From an uncultured Clostridium sp. (lineage in GTDB: Bacteria; Bacillota; Clostridia; TANB77; CAG-508), in assembly GCA_900557045.1 (NCBI GenBank), contig USQY01000055.1:1-10189 (forward strand): a stretch of DNA of 10,189 bases, given 5' to 3'. Shown here in pieces: positions 7,003 through 10,189 of this stretch. A model generated the notes under the pieces. It was not told the origin of the DNA and searched no databases. It was given only the letters and a program-made list of their open reading frames with translations. A program made the position numbers and the translations under genes. Numbering within the stretch: position 1 is the first letter of the stretch; each line of letters opens with the position of its first letter.

Positions 7003-9490
7003 AATTTTTATCTCCTTCATAAATTTCATATCTTCCACGTATGACCTCTTTTGATCCATCTACCGTACAAGCAATTGTTTCAAGTTCATCTTTTACTGAA
7101 GATTCAGCAACGAAACTTCTATACTCAATAATATTTCCATTCTTTTTGCTTTCTATATAATTGTTAGGGTCTGCATTCACTGCAACTATAGGGTCATGTG
7201 TAACAACAATTAATTGAACCTTACCTTTTGTGTCTTCTATCAAGTTTCTAATAACATTATTAATAAAATCTTTGTCTACATCATTCTCTATTTGGTCAAA
7301 AATAACAACATTTTTATCTCCTGAATTTACTTGTTCTTCAAAATAAAGTTCTATATATTTTTTTGCTATTGAGCCAGGATTAAGTTTTTTTACATTTTGT
7401 CCATCAAATAATACTTCTACGTTTGGCTCTAATCTAGATGATATTACATCTTTTTGCGATGAAATTATACCTTTTTCAATGTACTTATCAATCAATTTTT
7501 TTGTTTCTTTTTCGTCCTTCAAGTTATAATTATTATATTGACTTAGTTCACCCTTTTTACCATAAGTATCAAAGAAGTCGTTATCCTTTTCATTGACATT
7601 TACAATTTTTTCATCATCTAAAACTTCTTTAACAATAATATTTTCTTTTTCATTTATTATTGTTTCAGAATTATAACAATAGCCTTTGACACTCAATTTC
7701 ATACCGCTTTTAATTCGTGTATTTTTATATATATTTAATATCAAAGAAATTATTTCTTTTCGTTCCACCGGTATGGAACCTAACATTTCTGACTTTATTT
7801 CTGCTTGTTTAGATTTTGTTGCATTAATGTTTCTAATTGCTTTATTTATAATTGACACTTTTTTCTTTGAAAGTTCAAATTGATTAATATCATTTTTTAT
7901 ATCCAAAGCTGCTAAATTCATATAAAAACTTAATTCCTCGTACAATTTTTTTAATTGATTTAGATATTTACCTTTATATAATTCTATATATGGTTTAATA
8001 TTAGATAATTTGGAAGAGTATTGATTAAAATTATCACAAGTTGCGGTAGCGTATTTTTCTTCGTGTTTATTTTCAACTTCTTTTACATTAAAAGTTTTAA
8101 TATCTTTGAGTGAAATCAATTTTATAATATTACTATTATACTTATTTATTTTGCTATTTAATTCTTTCTTATCATTAGCTATACTATCCACCAATAAACA
8201 ATTTTTTTTTATTTGCTTATTGTAGGCTTCTTTAAATTCTACAAAATTTTTTTGCTTAACAAAATCACTGCTTAGAAGATCAATAATTTTATAATAGTCC
8301 TCAGCATCGTTTGTTGATGTTGCTGTTATTATTTTGTCAAATAATTTTTCACCAATGCCTATATTTATATTATCCGCTGTTAAAATTTTTCCATTTTCAT
8401 TGTATAACTCTATTTCACTATTATTTGCAAAAGAATAATTATCATCATTATTGTATGTTTTATCCAATTTTGTTCTTATAAGATGAATCAATAATGATTT
8501 ACCAGTTCCTGATTTTCCAATTATACAATTGTATCCACTAGATAAATTTATTTGACTTTTTTTTATTTTAGAGCCTTCTTTTTCTTTTATAATAATTTTT
8601 GAAATATAATTATTATTTTGGTTAATATTTTCTTTAGGTTTGAATCTTTTAACTGGGTTGGTAGTAGAATGAAGTAAACCTTTAAATGTAGGCTCTGCGT
8701 TCATACAAAAATTTTTAAACTTTTTATCATAGTCATCCCAATCTCTATTATCTGAAAATAATACACCACCAAAAATATCAAGATTCGTTTCATTCAATGA
8801 TTCTAGATACGCTTTTATTTTTTCTAATTTCCAATTTGATGGAGAATCAAAGATTCTAATAAATCCTTCTCGTATTTTTTTTAAGGCTTCATCTATTTGC
8901 TCTGGTCCTGCATTTTTAAATACACCTTTATCCTTATCCCCATGTGGTATCATAATTACATCATATTCTTTTAAAATATTTATTATTTCATCATCTGTAT
9001 AGCAAATTTCATCACTTGTTTTCATTTTTAAAGCCGTTTTCCCATTGATATTTTTGCCCAATTTATAATTTAATTCAAAATCTTCGTTACATATACACGC
9101 TATATGTATTGGTGTTCCAACCGACAAATTAGAATCTAACTCTACCCCCATCAAAATATTAGTTCCATGAATTTTAGATAGATGTCTAAGTAACATATAG
9201 TTAATTATATCAACATAATTATGATTAGTGATTGCCATTAATTTTATATCATATTTTTTAATTACTCTGTTCAAATGAACATATACAAAATTCTGTCCCG
9301 GAACTGTTCCCCAGTGACCAACAATCTTCTTTTTTACATGTTCCATAGTAAGCGGCTCACGTAAAAGTGGATTATCAAGTAAATAAAGCTGTGCTGCTCC
9401 AAGATAGTTTGCCGCACGCCAATAGGCGTCCATTTTTTTCAGGTACTCTTGGGTAACAGGCTGCTTTTCCACAGCGTTTACTTCTGCCAT
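6992..9490 (-). CDS. phosphoketolase N-terminus fused in frame to PHP-domain/SMC-like ATPase (Ppl/TrlF-type defence protein)
   Basis: An 832-aa chimera read from ATG 9490, which has a strong AAAGGAGG site at 9501-9508. Residues 1-81 are the N-terminus of phosphoketolase (YLKKMDAYWRAANYL, YLLDNPLLREPL, GHWGT). From about residue 82 it becomes a PHP phosphoesterase domain: AITNHN at 86-91, GVELDS at 115-120, His129, IPHGD at 181-185, FSDNRDW at 245-251. An SMC/RecF-like ATPase follows: Walker A GKSGTGKS at 325-332, a charged middle region with likely coiled coil (about 410-570), a signature-like LNPGSIAKKY at 703-712, Walker B VVIFDQIEND at 728-737, and an H-switch VVTHDP at 762-767. PHP-SMC proteins of this architecture (Ppl, TrlF) are known or annotated as anti-phage proteins. 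The usual N-terminal HxH metal motif of PHP is missing because the fusion replaces it. The ATPase part looks complete. The gene heads the operon with the acidic protein, mod and res. Activity of the PHP domain is doubtful. Confidence 0.88.
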   Translation of the reverse strand: MAEVNAVEKQPVTQEYLKKMDAYWRAANYLGAAQLYLLDNPLLREPLTMEHVKKKIVGHWGTVPGQNFVYVHLNRVIKKYDIKLMAITNHNYVDIINYMLLRHLSKIHGTNILMGVELDSNLSVGTPIHIACICNEDFELNYKLGKNINGKTALKMKTSDEICYTDDEIINILKEYDVIMIPHGDKDKGVFKNAGPEQIDEALKKIREGFIRIFDSPSNWKLEKIKAYLESLNETNLDIFGGVLFSDNRDWDDYDKKFKNFCMNAEPTFKGLLHSTTNPVKRFKPKENINQNNNYISKIIIKEKEGSKIKKSQINLSSGYNCIIGKSGTGKSLLIHLIRTKLDKTYNNDDNYSFANNSEIELYNENGKILTADNINIGIGEKLFDKIITATSTNDAEDYYKIIDLLSSDFVKQKNFVEFKEAYNKQIKKNCLLVDSIANDKKELNSKINKYNSNIIKLISLKDIKTFNVKEVENKHEEKYATATCDNFNQYSSKLSNIKPYIELYKGKYLNQLKKLYEELSFYMNLAALDIKNDINQFELSKKKVSIINKAIRNINATKSKQAEIKSEMLGSIPVERKEIISLILNIYKNTRIKSGMKLSVKGYCYNSETIINEKENIIVKEVLDDEKIVNVNEKDNDFFDTYGKKGELSQYNNYNLKDEKETKKLIDKYIEKGIISSQKDVISSRLEPNVEVLFDGQNVKKLNPGSIAKKYIELYFEEQVNSGDKNVVIFDQIENDVDKDFINNVIRNLIEDTKGKVQLIVVTHDPIVAVNADPNNYIESKKNGNIIEYRSFVAESSVKDELETIACTVDGSKEVIRGRYEIYEGDKNYGN
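9248..9490 (-). pseudogene. xfp: 5' fragment of a phosphoketolase gene (xfp), truncated by the island
   Basis: The first ~81 codons match the highly conserved N-terminus of xylulose-5-phosphate/fructose-6-phosphate phosphoketolase, the thiamine-dependent enzyme that splits these sugars into acetyl phosphate and a shorter sugar phosphate. The family motifs YWRAANYL, LLDNPLLREPL, GHWGT and the HLNRVIKKYD segment are all visible. The family normally continues into a region with a GPGHGG motif; here it passes into the PHP domain instead. A full enzyme is about 790-820 aa, so roughly 90% is missing. GC content falls sharply at the join, from host-like values to under 30%. The rest of xfp is not found in the window. 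Confidence 0.85.
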
Positions 9491-9500
9491 GCTGCTTTTT

Positions 9501-9508
9501 CCTCCTTT
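9501..9508 (-). promoter_or_regulatory. xfp ribosome binding site that decides the start at 9490
   Basis: The minus strand reads AAAGGAGG, ten bases before ATG 9490. This supports a start at MAEVNAV rather than the open frame extension up to 9574, whose extra residues (Cys- and Lys-rich) do not belong to phosphoketolase. Confidence 0.8.
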
Positions 9509-9537
9509 ATTGAAACATTTCCTGTCTCGTTTGTTAT

Positions 9538-9566
9538 ATTTTAGACAATCTTTTTTCGGAGGGCAA
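9538..9566 (-). promoter_or_regulatory. probable sigma-A promoter of xfp, now driving the defence operon
   Basis: On the minus strand, TTGCCC (9561-9566) and TAAAAT (9538-9543) are separated by exactly 17 bases, fitting a housekeeping sigma factor. Transcription would start near 9530, giving a leader of about 40 bases before the start codon. No other comparable promoter was seen between here and the downstream genes. Confidence 0.5.
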
Positions 9567-9628
9567 TTTCCCATTCCTGTTATCTTGTAAAAAAGTTACC
9601 TGATCCGACTGGTTGTGTGACAGCCTTT

Positions 9629-10189
9629 TTAGTTTTTCCTGACAGCAAGACAGTAATTAACATGCTCAAAGGCTTTCATATCCGTCCCTGCCTTGTCGAT
9701 AATATCCCTTTGAATATCATCCGGTGTCAACAACTCATAAATCAGAAAGCCATGTTTCTCCAGGAGTTTTTCAATCTCGCTATAGGAAAAGGCTGATTGC
9801 ATTGGCTCGTCACCTGCTTTTGCCATCATAATTGTGTTCTGCACACGCTTTTCGGAAGCATCAAAGAAATTCTCATCTGGATAATCAAACACAAGCGAAC
9901 TCCAATCCGCACAAAGTTCGGAAAGTGCAGCCAACATCGTATTGATTGCTTCCGTCGAAAGATAATACGTTACGCCGAGCCATGAGAAAAATGTTTTCAC
10001 AGATGCGTCAACCCCCCATCGATCAGACGTTCCGCTACATTATCTTTCGTAAAATCCGCAGGAACAAAGGTGAGATTATCAGGAATCGTCCAACCGGCAC
10101 GGGTGATCCGTTCTATTTTATCTTTCTGCGTCAGGGGATGATCGACTTCAAATAGCCTATGTTTTGATAAGAATTCTTTTTACCGAAAA
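9629..10189 (-). pseudogene. decayed class I SAM-dependent methyltransferase, LCM family (5' end outside window)
   Basis: The C-terminal part of a leucine-carboxyl-methyltransferase-like (LCM) SAM methyltransferase is recognisable from FEVDHPLTQ, NLTFVPADFTKDN, KTFFSWLGVTYYLS and the final NYCLAVRKN. Two lesions break it. The reading frame shifts at a run of six C (10012-10017 on +): one extra base would join ERLIDGG to VDASVKTFFSW and remove the TGA that otherwise follows. Further upstream an in-frame TAA (10180-10182) interrupts the segment before KEFLSKHRLFEVDHP. An open frame from GTG 10000 to 9629 (123 aa) remains but lacks the SAM-binding half. GC content is host-like, so this is probably resident chromosome beside xfp. 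A sequencing error in the C run is possible, but it would not explain the second lesion. Confidence 0.75.

Noticed and set aside
7003..7059. Earlier start for the small acidic protein (MDQKRSY...)
   Set aside because: It lies fully inside the ATPase coding region without a suitable ribosome binding site, whereas ATG 7002 has AAGGAG at proper spacing.
9491..9574. N-terminal extension of the fusion ORF (28 more residues starting MGNCPPKK)
   Set aside because: Phosphoketolases start near the MAEVNAV position, a strong ribosome binding site precedes ATG 9490, and the extension covers the probable promoter.
9797..10155. Two overlapping short open frames on the + strand
   Set aside because: They lie antisense to the methyltransferase pseudogene, whose family motifs are clear on the minus strand.

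Overview
The window looks like an AT-rich foreign island set into a chromosome of moderate GC content from a low-GC Firmicute, most likely a Clostridia or Lachnospiraceae relative. This is inferred from strong AGGAGG-type ribosome binding sites, a clostridial-type large serine recombinase, a phosphoketolase fragment and base composition. No sequence fixes the genus.

Left end (1-360): the last ~32 codons of an unidentified + strand gene, followed at once by a small Asn/Ile-rich membrane protein gene (110-358). A large serine recombinase gene (361-1935, minus) converges on it with two bases between the stop codons. A 61-aa ORF overlaps the recombinase start. From about 2140 to 2880 is a non-coding stretch with two hairpins, two pairs of imperfect direct repeats and a stray Shine-Dalgarno sequence.

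Centre (2881-9490, minus strand): one tightly packed operon, transcribed from right to left. It holds a PHP-domain/SMC-like ATPase of the Ppl/TrlF type, a 97-aa acidic protein of unknown function, a type III restriction-modification Mod adenine methyltransferase and a compact type III Res helicase-nuclease. ATPase and small gene overlap by 11 bases, and mod and res overlap by one base (TAATG). This is a composite phage-defence operon: Mod/Res modify self and cut unmodified DNA, while the PHP-ATPase is a plausible second layer.

Right end (9248-10189): the ATPase gene does not begin with its own start. Its first ~81 codons, with ribosome binding site and promoter, are the 5' end of a phosphoketolase gene (xfp) joined in frame to the PHP domain within its core. 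The join removes the PHP N-terminus, where the first metal-binding HxH motif should lie, and puts the defence operon under the xfp promoter. Upstream of xfp is a decayed LCM-family SAM methyltransferase gene with a stop codon and a frameshift. The rest of xfp is not at the left end of the window, so the island is either larger than the window on that side or has been rearranged.
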